This document shows, piece by piece, positions 44,139-50,640 of a stretch of 50,640 nucleotides of DNA (positions are counted from its first letter, which is position 1; each line of letters starts with the position of its first letter). Where the stretch lies: NCBI GenBank assembly GCA_016201065.1, contig JACQDL010000022.1:1-50640 (forward strand). The letters are read 5' to 3'. A model generated the notes under the pieces. It was not told the DNA's origin and searched no databases. It worked only from the letters and a program-made list of their open reading frames with translations. The translations under genes and the position numbers were made by a program. Source of the DNA: Actinomycetota bacterium. GTDB lineage: Bacteria; Actinomycetota; Actinomycetes; Mycobacteriales; JACQDL01.

Positions 44139-45950
44139 ATGCGGATCGAGGACTACGCGCTCATCGGGGACACCCAGACCGCCGCGCTGGTGGGGCGGAA
44201 CGGGTCGATCGACTGGCTGTGCTTTCCCCGGTTCGACTCCGCGGCGTGCTTTGCCGCGCTGCTGGACATCCCGGAGGCCGGACGGTGGTCGCTCCGACCG
44301 GCCGGCGCAACAGTGTGCACCCGACGGCGGTACCGGGGGGACACGCTGGTGCTGGAGACCGAGTGGGAGACCCCGGACGGCGTGGTGCGGGTCGTCGACC
44401 TCATGCCGCCGCGAGATGTCACGCCCGATCTCGTCCGGGTGGTCGAGGGGGTCTCCGGCCGGGTCCCGATGCTCAGCGACGTGCGGTTGCGCTTCGACAA
44501 CGGTCGGGTGCTGCCCTGGGTCCGGGACGAGGGCAGCCAGCACGTCATCGTCGCGGGCCCGGACATGGTCCGGCTCGTCACGCCGGTCCCGATGCGGGTC
44601 GAGGACCACAGCAGCGTCGCGGAGTTCGCCGTCGCGGCGGGCGACCGGATCGCGTTCGTGCTGACCTGGCAGCCGTCGTGGACAACCCCCCGGGCGGGCA
44701 TCGACGGCCTGCGCGCCGTCGATGACACGGTGGAGTACTGGCTGAGCTGGATCGACCAGTGCAGCTACCGGGGTGAGTACGCCGGCCTCGTTCGGCGAAG
44801 TCTGATCACCCTCAAGGCGCTGACCTACGCGCCCACCGGTGGCATCGTTGCGGCGGCGACCACGTCGCTGCCGGAGCAGCTCGGCGGGTCGCGCAACTGG
44901 GACTACCGGTACTGCTGGCTGCGTGACGCGGCGTTCAGCCTCCAGGCGTTGATGCACGCCGGGTACGTCGACGAGGCCCGCGCCTGGCGGGACTGGCTGC
45001 TGCGGGCGGTCGCCGGAGACCCGGCGGACCTGCAGATCATGTACAGCGTGCGGGGACATCGGCGGCTGCCGGAATGGGAGGTCGGCTGGCTGTCCGGGTA
45101 TGAGTCCGCCCAGCCGGTGCGGATCGGCAACGCGGCGACCGGCCAGTTCCAGCTCGACGTGTGGGGCGAGGTGATCGACTGCCTGCACCTCGCACGCGAG
45201 GTCGGGCTCAGCCGCGATGAGTACGCCTGGGAGGTCCAGGTCGCGCTGCTGGACTTTCTGGAGGCCAACTGGCAGCGCCCGGACAACGGTCTGTGGGAGG
45301 TCCGCGGCCCGCGTCAGCACTTCGTGCACTCCAAGGTCCTCGCCTGGGTGGCGGTCGACCGGATGATCGCCGCGGTGGAGGGGTACGGGCGGACGGGCCC
45401 GCTGGACAAGTGGAAGGCGCTGCGCGACCAGATCCACAACGACGTGTGCCGGAATGGCTACGATCCGCGGCGCAACACGTTCACCCAGTACTACGGGTCC
45501 GCCGGGCTGGACGCCGCGCTGCTGCTGCTCCCGCGGCTGGGCTTCCTTCCCCCGGACGACCCGCGGGTCGTGGGCACGGTGGACGCGGTCCAGCGGGAGC
45601 TGGTCGACGACGGCTTCGTGGTGCGCTACCGGCCGCTGGCCGAAGGTGTCGACGGGCTGCCGGGGGAGGAGGGCGCGTTCCTCGCCTGCTCGTTCTGGCT
45701 GGCCGACGCGCTGAGCCTGATCGGTCGACCGGCACAGGCCCGGCAGCTGTTCACCCGGCTGGTCGGGCTGACCAACGATGTCGGCCTGCTCGCCGAGGAG
45801 CACGACCTCACGACCCGCCGGCTGACCGGCAACTTCCCGCAGGCGTTCAGCCACGTGTCGTTGGTGAACACGGCGTTCGCGCTGGATCAGCACCACCCGC
45901 TGCGCAGCAGGCGGGCAGCCCGGCAGGCTGGCGGCTCATCGGCCCGGTGA
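44139..45950 (+). CDS. glycoside hydrolase family 15 protein (glucoamylase/trehalase-like)
   Basis: 603 residues from the ATG at 44139. The N-terminal beta domain has the family signature RIEDYALIGDTQTAALVGRNGSIDWLCFPRFDS. The (alpha/alpha)6 barrel follows with GGSRNWDYRYCWLRDAAF, YSVRGHRRLPEWEVGWLSGYE and the probable catalytic acid/base region EEGAFLACSFWLADAL. There is no signal peptide, so it acts in the cytoplasm. Actinobacterial relatives cleave trehalose, maltose or alpha-glucan ends; the substrate is not decided here. Confidence 0.9.
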   Translation: MRIEDYALIGDTQTAALVGRNGSIDWLCFPRFDSAACFAALLDIPEAGRWSLRPAGATVCTRRRYRGDTLVLETEWETPDGVVRVVDLMPPRDVTPDLVRVVEGVSGRVPMLSDVRLRFDNGRVLPWVRDEGSQHVIVAGPDMVRLVTPVPMRVEDHSSVAEFAVAAGDRIAFVLTWQPSWTTPRAGIDGLRAVDDTVEYWLSWIDQCSYRGEYAGLVRRSLITLKALTYAPTGGIVAAATTSLPEQLGGSRNWDYRYCWLRDAAFSLQALMHAGYVDEARAWRDWLLRAVAGDPADLQIMYSVRGHRRLPEWEVGWLSGYESAQPVRIGNAATGQFQLDVWGEVIDCLHLAREVGLSRDEYAWEVQVALLDFLEANWQRPDNGLWEVRGPRQHFVHSKVLAWVAVDRMIAAVEGYGRTGPLDKWKALRDQIHNDVCRNGYDPRRNTFTQYYGSAGLDAALLLLPRLGFLPPDDPRVVGTVDAVQRELVDDGFVVRYRPLAEGVDGLPGEEGAFLACSFWLADALSLIGRPAQARQLFTRLVGLTNDVGLLAEEHDLTTRRLTGNFPQAFSHVSLVNTAFALDQHHPLRSRRAARQAGGSSAR

Positions 45951-45958
45951 GCCGCTCC

Positions 45959-46002
45959 GCGATCGGGCCGCGATCGGGCCGCGATCGGGCCGCGATCGGG
46001 CC
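45959..46002. repeat. four tandem 11-bp repeats
   Basis: GCGATCGGGCC repeated exactly four times, in the 60-bp gap between the converging GH15 and glycosyltransferase genes. Each unit holds a CGATCG palindrome. It may act as a terminator-like structure or be a variable-number repeat. Confidence 0.85.
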
Positions 46003-46010
46003 CCGCGGCG

Positions 46011-46775
46011 TCAGCCGACCGGGGCGGCTGAGTGCGGGAGGGCGGCCGGCTGGCCGGCCCGACCGGCCCCGAGGCCGAGCTCGGCCAGCGTCATGGTCAC
46101 CGCCGCCGGACCCCCGGCGTGCCGGCGGATCAGCAGGGTCTGGTCGGCCTCGGACGGCTGGCTGACCGGCCCGGTCGTCCGCACCGGCCGGACCGCCTCC
46201 CGGCTTCCGACCGCCATCCGGTAGCCCGCCGTGATCGCCCGTAGGGCGAGGTCCACGCAGGCGGCGGACCGGTGCTCGAACTCCTCGGCGAACCCGCCGA
46301 GATCGGACATGACGGTACGGCGGTAGGCGATGTCGGTGCCACACCACCGGGTGGTGACCGCGGTCGCGGCATCGCGCTCCGCGTCGGTCGGCGGCCGGTT
46401 CTTCGGCAGCGGCACCCGGATCCGCGCCTGCGAGCCCGCCACATCGGGGGTGAGGACGGCCAGGTCCTGGACCAGCCGGTCGGTCCAGTCGGTCGGCAGC
46501 ACGGCCTGGTCGTCGAGGAACACCACCCACGGCGTGCCGGTGGCCTGCCAGCCGGCGTTGCGGGCGCTGCCCGCGCCCGGCCCGCTCGTGGGCACGACGA
46601 CCAGACGGTGCCGGACCCGCCAGGGCACGACGAGGGAGAGCCCGTCGTTGTCGCCCTGCCGCGCATCGACCACGACGACCTGCTCGGGCAGTGTCCCCGC
46701 GCCGGTGGCCAGCGAGTCGACGAGCACCTGGAGGCTGCGGCGGCCGGCCGAGACGACCACCACGGAGTACCTCAT
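46011..46775 (-). CDS. family 2-type glycosyltransferase
   Basis: 254 residues from the ATG at 46775. GT-A start MRYSVVVVSAGRRSLQVLVDSL, sugar-nucleotide region GPGAGSARNAGWQ, the metal-binding FLDDQAVLP (DxD-like), and a late segment WCGTDIAYRRTVMSDLGGFAEEFEHRSAACVDLALRA. This is the usual N-terminal transferase core without membrane segments. Acceptor unknown. The 234-bp gap to the next gene (46776-47009) holds a repeated ACGATCGG (46916-46934) and no gene. Confidence 0.85.
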   Translation of the reverse strand: MRYSVVVVSAGRRSLQVLVDSLATGAGTLPEQVVVVDARQGDNDGLSLVVPWRVRHRLVVVPTSGPGAGSARNAGWQATGTPWVVFLDDQAVLPTDWTDRLVQDLAVLTPDVAGSQARIRVPLPKNRPPTDAERDAATAVTTRWCGTDIAYRRTVMSDLGGFAEEFEHRSAACVDLALRAITAGYRMAVGSREAVRPVRTTGPVSQPSEADQTLLIRRHAGGPAAVTMTLAELGLGAGRAGQPAALPHSAAPVG

Positions 46776-47009
46776 GACGGGCACCTGGACGACCGGGCGT
46801 TCGCGGTACCGGTGATCCGCACGCGCACCTCCGTCGGGTCTCGCAGTAGGCCTACCCGGGCCGCCCGGGAGTGACCAGTCCCCGCTCACCGTCTCCGGAG
46901 CGATGACGGCGTGCGACGATCGGAACACGATCGGTATAGCACGTGTCGGCCCGTCGGGTGATGAGTCCTGGCACTCCGCAACCGGCCACGACCTGGCGGA
47001 CCGGGTCGC

Positions 47010-47816
47010 TCATGCCCCATCGGGGCGTGGACCCGTCGGCGCGAGCAGCGCCAGGACCTCCTCGTGCAGGTGGCCGTTGGTCGCCAGCCCGCTGCCGCTG
47101 GCCGGTCCCGGCGTACCGTCGAGCGCGGTGAACCGGCCACCGGACTCGGCGACGATGAGGGCGACCGCGGCGAGGTCCCAGACCGACACCTCCGGCTCCG
47201 CCGCGATGTCCACCGCACCCTCGGCGAGGAGCATGTAGGACCAGAAGTCGCCGTAGGCCCGGGTCCGCCACACCCGGCGGCTGAGCTCCATGAACCCGTC
47301 CAGGCGCCCCTGCTCCCGCCACCCCGAGAGGCTGGAGTAGGAGAAGCTGGCGTCCCGCAGCTTGGTGACGTCGGAGACCCGGCATGGTGTGGCCGAGGTC
47401 ATCGAACGGCCGGTGTACGCACCGGCGCCGCGCGCGGCCCACCAGCGGCGGCCCAGCGCTGGCGCGCTCGCCACGCCGACGACGACGTGCGGACCCTCCA
47501 GCAGAGCGATCAGGGTGGCCCACACCGGAACACCACGGACGAAGTTCTTCGTGCCGTCGATGGGGTCGATCACCCACTGCCGGGCGCTGGTTCCGGTCTC
47601 CCCGAACTCCTCGCCGAGCACCGCGTCGCGGCGGCGGGTCCGGAACAGGGTGGAACGCAGCAGCTCCTCGACGGCCCGGTCCGCGTCGGTCACCGGGGTC
47701 ATGTCGGGCTTGGTCTCGACGGTGAGGTCGAGAGCGCGGTAGCGCGACATGGTCAGGGCGTCGGCGTCGTCGGCGAGCACGTGGGCGAGGGCGAGATCAT
47801 CGGAGTACCCCGGCAT
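47010..47816 (-). CDS. hisN: histidinol-phosphatase (inositol monophosphatase family)
   Basis: 268 residues. Metal and substrate motifs of the IMPase fold: TPVTDADRAVEELL, GEEFGETG, WVIDPIDGTKNFVRGVPVWATLIALL and SVWDLAAVALIVAESGG. The KNFVRGVPVWATLI segment is characteristic of actinobacterial HisN, which dephosphorylates L-histidinol phosphate in histidine synthesis. The related inositol monophosphatase role is less likely. Confidence 0.88.
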   Translation of the reverse strand: MPGYSDDLALAHVLADDADALTMSRYRALDLTVETKPDMTPVTDADRAVEELLRSTLFRTRRRDAVLGEEFGETGTSARQWVIDPIDGTKNFVRGVPVWATLIALLEGPHVVVGVASAPALGRRWWAARGAGAYTGRSMTSATPCRVSDVTKLRDASFSYSSLSGWREQGRLDGFMELSRRVWRTRAYGDFWSYMLLAEGAVDIAAEPEVSVWDLAAVALIVAESGGRFTALDGTPGPASGSGLATNGHLHEEVLALLAPTGPRPDGA

Positions 47817-47921
47817 GCGCGCAGGCTACCGCCCGCTGCTGGCCGCCACGCAGGCGTTGCCGCAGGACCGTGCCGCAATCTCGGGGCGTGATGCCGGCCC
47901 AGGGATCGATAAGGTACCCGG

Positions 47922-48695
47922 GTGACCGAGGATGGCGTGACCGCCGACGCGCTGATCGGCCTGCTCGCCGAACCGGTCCGGTTGCGCGTGGTCGCCGCGC
48001 TCGTCCTCGGCGCGGCCAAGAACGGCGACCTGCTCGCCGCGACCGGACTGACCACCCGAGACCTGACCACGGCGCTCGCCCGGCTGGAGGCCGGGGGGCT
48101 GGTCGGTGTGGACGGGGACGGGTTCCGGCTCAACAGCGAGCTCTTCACCCAGGTCACCCAGGCCGCCCAGGTCACGCAGGCCGCCCGCACCGCCCGGGGC
48201 CGCGGCGAGTACTGGCGGATCGGCGGCTGGGTCGACGTGCTGTCCGAGCCGGGGCTGGAGCCGGCTTCGGAGGTGGTCCGGGAGCGGCGGCTGGGTGCGT
48301 ACGCGGTGGTCGAGCGTGGCGAGGAGGTGCTGCTCACGCGGCTTTCGCGGAGCATCCATCGGGGCCGGTGGACACTGCCCGGTGGCGGCGTCGACTTCGG
48401 GGAGCGGCCGGTGGACGCGGTCGTCCGTGAGGCGTACGAGGAGAGCGGGATGCACATCCGCGTCACCGAGCTGCTGGAGGTCGACTCGGAGCTGACCAGG
48501 TTCGAGCGGGACGGCCAGCCGGTCGAGTGGCACCCGGTCCGGGTGTTGTACCGGGCCGAGGCGACCGGTGGCGCGCTCGGCGTCGTCGAGGTCGGTGGCT
48601 CCACCGACGACGCCCGGTGGTGGCGCCGCGACGAGCTCACCGAGGCGCTGGTCACACCGTTCGCCTGGCGGGCCCTGTGCCGCCCCGTGCGGTAG
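47922..48695 (+). CDS. HTH-NUDIX two-domain protein
   Basis: 257 residues from a GTG at 47922. The first 80 residues look like a winged-helix domain (LIGLLAEPVRLRVVAALVLGA, LLAATGLTTRDLTTALARLEAGGLV). The C-terminal 130 residues are a NUDIX hydrolase with a perfect box: Gly, five residues, Glu, seven residues, REAYEESGM. Actinobacterial proteins of this layout may sense or process a nucleoside diphosphate-linked compound and act in transcription, as in NrtR-like regulators. It is divergent from hisN; no operator was seen. Confidence 0.85.
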   Translation: MTEDGVTADALIGLLAEPVRLRVVAALVLGAAKNGDLLAATGLTTRDLTTALARLEAGGLVGVDGDGFRLNSELFTQVTQAAQVTQAARTARGRGEYWRIGGWVDVLSEPGLEPASEVVRERRLGAYAVVERGEEVLLTRLSRSIHRGRWTLPGGGVDFGERPVDAVVREAYEESGMHIRVTELLEVDSELTRFERDGQPVEWHPVRVLYRAEATGGALGVVEVGGSTDDARWWRRDELTEALVTPFAWRALCRPVR

Positions 48696-48725
48696 CGCCA
48701 CCCCGGGCCGACTCGGGCGCCCGGG

Positions 48726-49268
48726 TCAGCGCAGCAGGAGCAGCTTGTCCCGGACGACGCTGGGTTCGACCTGTTCGACGGGTAGCCACTCGGCGGCGTT
48801 GACCTCCTCGGCCTGCAATCTCACCGCCGGTGTGCCCGGGACGGTGAAGGCATAGCGCAGGTCGAAGTGCTGGTGATCGGGCTCGTCCTTGGCAGGGTTG
48901 GCGGGGATCGGGTGTACGTCGATGTCCAGGGGCAGCAGGTCGTGGATGGGCCGCGGCACACCGGCGGCGATACCGGTTTCTTCCTCGACCTCGCGCAGGG
49001 CCGCGTCCAGCAGGCTGACGTCGGAGGCTTCCACGTGCCCGCCGGGGCGCAGCCACCGGCCCAGGGTGTTGTGGCGGATGTGCAGCACCCGCCATGCGGG
49101 GTCGATGAGGATCGCCGAGCAGGTGAGGTGGCCGGTGAACGTCGAGCGGTCGGTGATCGCGGTACGCCGGGTGAGGCTGGCCAGCAGCGGGGCCAGTCGC
49201 TGGTGTTCGCTGGCGTTCTGCTCAAGGTAGGACTCGACGACCTTGGCGACTTCATCAACGTCGATCAT
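48726..49268 (-). CDS. NUDIX hydrolase coupled to the SAH-hydrolase-like gene
   Basis: 180 residues, ATG overlapping the upstream stop (ATGA). NUDIX core with LRPGGHVEASDVSLLDAALREVEEETGI; the REVEEETGI half is normal, but the first Glu of the box is replaced and spacing is one longer, a form seen in related actinobacterial NUDIX proteins. It probably hydrolyses a nucleoside diphosphate derivative. The obligate pairing with an SAH-hydrolase-like protein suggests an adenosine-containing substrate (inference). Confidence 0.86.
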   Translation of the reverse strand: MIDVDEVAKVVESYLEQNASEHQRLAPLLASLTRRTAITDRSTFTGHLTCSAILIDPAWRVLHIRHNTLGRWLRPGGHVEASDVSLLDAALREVEEETGIAAGVPRPIHDLLPLDIDVHPIPANPAKDEPDHQHFDLRYAFTVPGTPAVRLQAEEVNAAEWLPVEQVEPSVVRDKLLLLR

Positions 49269-50398
49269 CGGTGTGTCCCCGTGTGGTTGAAGTGGGCCAG
49301 CCAGGTGTCGGCGATCCGTCGCCGGTGCTCGTCGGGCACCTCATGGTAACCAGGTTCGGCGTCGCTGCCGGCCAGTGAGAGGGCGGCGAGGATCTCGGCC
49401 TGGACGAGGAAGATGAACGCTCCGACGCTGGCGCCGTGCAGGAAGTTGACGGCGTTACCGCCGGCCAGGACGTAGAAGTAGTGCCCGACGGTGTCGTAGC
49501 GGGTGAGGTGTTCGCTGACGCGGGTTTGGGTGTAGAGCCCGGTGAGCGCGTCCAGTTCCAGTTCGTCCTCGCTGGAGGTCACCGACGCCAGGTAGGCGCC
49601 GTTGGCCAGTTGGGTGAAGTCGTCGTGGCGCAGGGCTAGGTTGCCGGTGGCGCACATGACCACACCGGCGCTACGGAGCGCGTCAGCTCGTGAGACGGTG
49701 ACGCGGAAGCCTTGGGCGAGGGCCTGGGTGGCGCGGATCGGGTCGGCGTCGAAGACCGTGACCCGCACACCTTTGGCGTGCAGGGTTCGGGCGATGCTGT
49801 TTCCCAGCTTCCCGAACCCGATCACGGTGGCGGTGCGGCCGGGCAGGATGTCACCCCGTGAGCGCATCAGGGCCTCGGTGGAGAACACCACCGACTGGCC
49901 GACGAGGTGGTCCTCGGGCTGTTTGAGGGGGCTGCGGGCCACCGAGTACACCGGGCAGGGTGGTTCACCCAGCTCCAGGTAGCGGCGGTGACCGTTTTCG
50001 GTGTCCTCCACGACACCGCGGATCTGGCCGGAGAACCCCTCGCACAACGCGGGTAGAACGGGTGCGAAGTAGCCGCCCACGTCCAGCAGCACCACCGGTT
50101 GTCCGCCAGCGCGTTCTTCCAGGTACGCCAGTGCGGCGTCCTCCTCAGCGAATTGCTGGCGGGTCAGGGTGTCCACGGTGAACGTCTGTTCGACGACCTC
50201 CAGCGCGCCCGGGTGGATGCTCTTGGGTTTGGGTAGCACCGCGCGTACCTCGGCGAGGCGGGCGACGGCCCGCACGAACGAGGGCCGCTCGGCCAGCAGA
50301 TGCGTGATCACCAGCGTGCAGAGCTTGCCTGAGGTGGTGAGCTGCTCGGCGATATGCCGGAAGTAACGATCTAGGCGGGCCACCTCAAAGTTCTCCAT
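49265..50398 (-). CDS. S-adenosylhomocysteine hydrolase-like NAD-binding protein
   Basis: 377 residues from the ATG at 50398 behind GGAAGGCAGG. The C-terminal half has the SAHH Rossmann pattern: ILPGRTATVIGFGKLGNSIARTLHAKGVRVTVFDADPIRATQALAQGF, then VVMCATGN and ANGAYLASVTSSEDE. The N-terminal half (LLDVGGYFAPVL, GVVEDTENGHRRY) recalls the SAHH T-E-E-T/N-G-H region (VEDTENGH), but the overall length is about 50-100 short of true AhcY. It is therefore a divergent paralogue, not the housekeeping enzyme. Its substrate may be an adenosyl or thioether compound. Confidence 0.8.
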   Translation of the reverse strand: MENFEVARLDRYFRHIAEQLTTSGKLCTLVITHLLAERPSFVRAVARLAEVRAVLPKPKSIHPGALEVVEQTFTVDTLTRQQFAEEDAALAYLEERAGGQPVVLLDVGGYFAPVLPALCEGFSGQIRGVVEDTENGHRRYLELGEPPCPVYSVARSPLKQPEDHLVGQSVVFSTEALMRSRGDILPGRTATVIGFGKLGNSIARTLHAKGVRVTVFDADPIRATQALAQGFRVTVSRADALRSAGVVMCATGNLALRHDDFTQLANGAYLASVTSSEDELELDALTGLYTQTRVSEHLTRYDTVGHYFYVLAGGNAVNFLHGASVGAFIFLVQAEILAALSLAGSDAEPGYHEVPDEHRRRIADTWLAHFNHTGTHR

Positions 50399-50593
50399 CA
50401 CGCGCCTGCCTTCCGAACCATGGCGCCCGTGCATGAGGCCACCGGGTGTGGTGTTGGGGTGGTTGGGTCGTCGTGGGGGTGTGCGGCGGTCTGGTGTGTT
50501 CCCGTTCCGCGTCAGAGTTCGTGAACCAGGGACCGGTTCTAATTCCCAACCACCTGATGGGTATGTTGACCAACCTTCAGGAGGTAAGAGCCC

Positions 50594-50640
50594 GTGTCCG
50601 AACCACAGCAGCAGGCCCCACGGCAGCGTGCCGCGCGCAC
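50594..50640 (+). CDS. start of a gene running out of the window
   Basis: A GTG at 50594 follows a near-consensus AGGAGGT (50579-50585). The first codons read MSEPQQQAPRQRAAR before the window ends. It is divergent from the SAHH-like/NUDIX pair across a 195-bp gap, which otherwise shows no clear operator. Too short to identify. Confidence 0.6.
   Translation, partial: MSEPQQQAPRQRAAR

Noticed and set aside
44046-45896. 616-residue frame antisense to the GH15 gene
   Set aside because: Opposes an intact glycoside hydrolase with signature motifs; no domain of its own.
45959-46002. Possible CRISPR-like repeats
   Set aside because: Units are 11 bp, adjacent and without spacers.
49265-50398. Housekeeping adenosylhomocysteinase AhcY
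   Set aside because: Too short and divergent in the N-terminal substrate domain, and coupled to a NUDIX gene.

Overview
The window is high-GC DNA with frequent GTG starts, tightly overlapping genes (ATGA/GTGA junctions) and actinobacterial protein families: a type VII secretion (ESX) EspC-like protein, an F420-type nitroreductase, actinobacterial Hen1/Pnkp RNA repair proteins, and TetR, MarR and IclR regulators. It most likely comes from the chromosome of a filamentous actinomycete (Actinomycetota). The genus cannot be fixed from the sequence alone. No rRNA, tRNA, transposase or CRISPR array was seen.

Region 1 (1-3280) is worn accessory DNA. It holds a C-terminal AbiEii-like antitoxin/toxin-family fragment, a chain of three damaged small genes, an intact nitroreductase-like gene, an intact HAD phosphatase, an XRE-regulator stub and a frameshifted GNAT acetyltransferase.

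Region 2 (3280-18970) is the centrepiece: a complete catabolic regulon for 4-hydroxybenzoate-type aromatics. An alcohol dehydrogenase runs leftward. A branched-chain-type ABC importer (binding protein, two ATPases, two permeases) and an aryl-aldehyde dehydrogenase run rightward. They converge on a leftward operon ligK-ligU-ligJ-ligI-ligA-ligB-ligC encoding the whole protocatechuate 4,5-cleavage pathway to pyruvate and oxaloacetate. An IclR regulator and pobA (4-hydroxybenzoate 3-hydroxylase) run rightward. Three copies of the same inverted repeat, GCTTCC-N7-GGAAGC, sit in exactly the three promoter regions of this cluster and are the probable IclR operators. A 28-bp near-perfect direct repeat (3249-3276 and 21226-21253) brackets the cluster.

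Region 3 (19-25.7 kb) mixes small regulator/enzyme pairs with remnants of defence and toxin-antitoxin genes. The intact units are a lipoprotein, a TetR/SDR pair, an aldolase-microORF-MarR chain, a class II glutamine amidotransferase and a SAM methyltransferase. The remnants are from a UvrD-like helicase, McrC, HigBA and a DNA methylase.

Region 4 (25.7-39.1 kb) holds the two-gene Hen1-Pnkp RNA-repair operon, a P-type cation ATPase, a membrane GGDEF/EAL protein, GntR and TetR regulators, an unusual SDR-alpha/beta hydrolase fusion and an SDR.

Region 5 (39.0-50.6 kb) holds a three-gene unit that looks like an ESX-exported polymorphic toxin with its partner and immunity protein. It continues with adenosine deaminase, a PIG-L deacetylase behind a CsoR-like operator, MarR, a GH15 glucoamylase/trehalase-like enzyme, a glycosyltransferase, HisN, an HTH-NUDIX protein, and a coupled pair of SAH-hydrolase-like and NUDIX proteins. 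The window ends inside a new rightward gene with a strong ribosome binding site.
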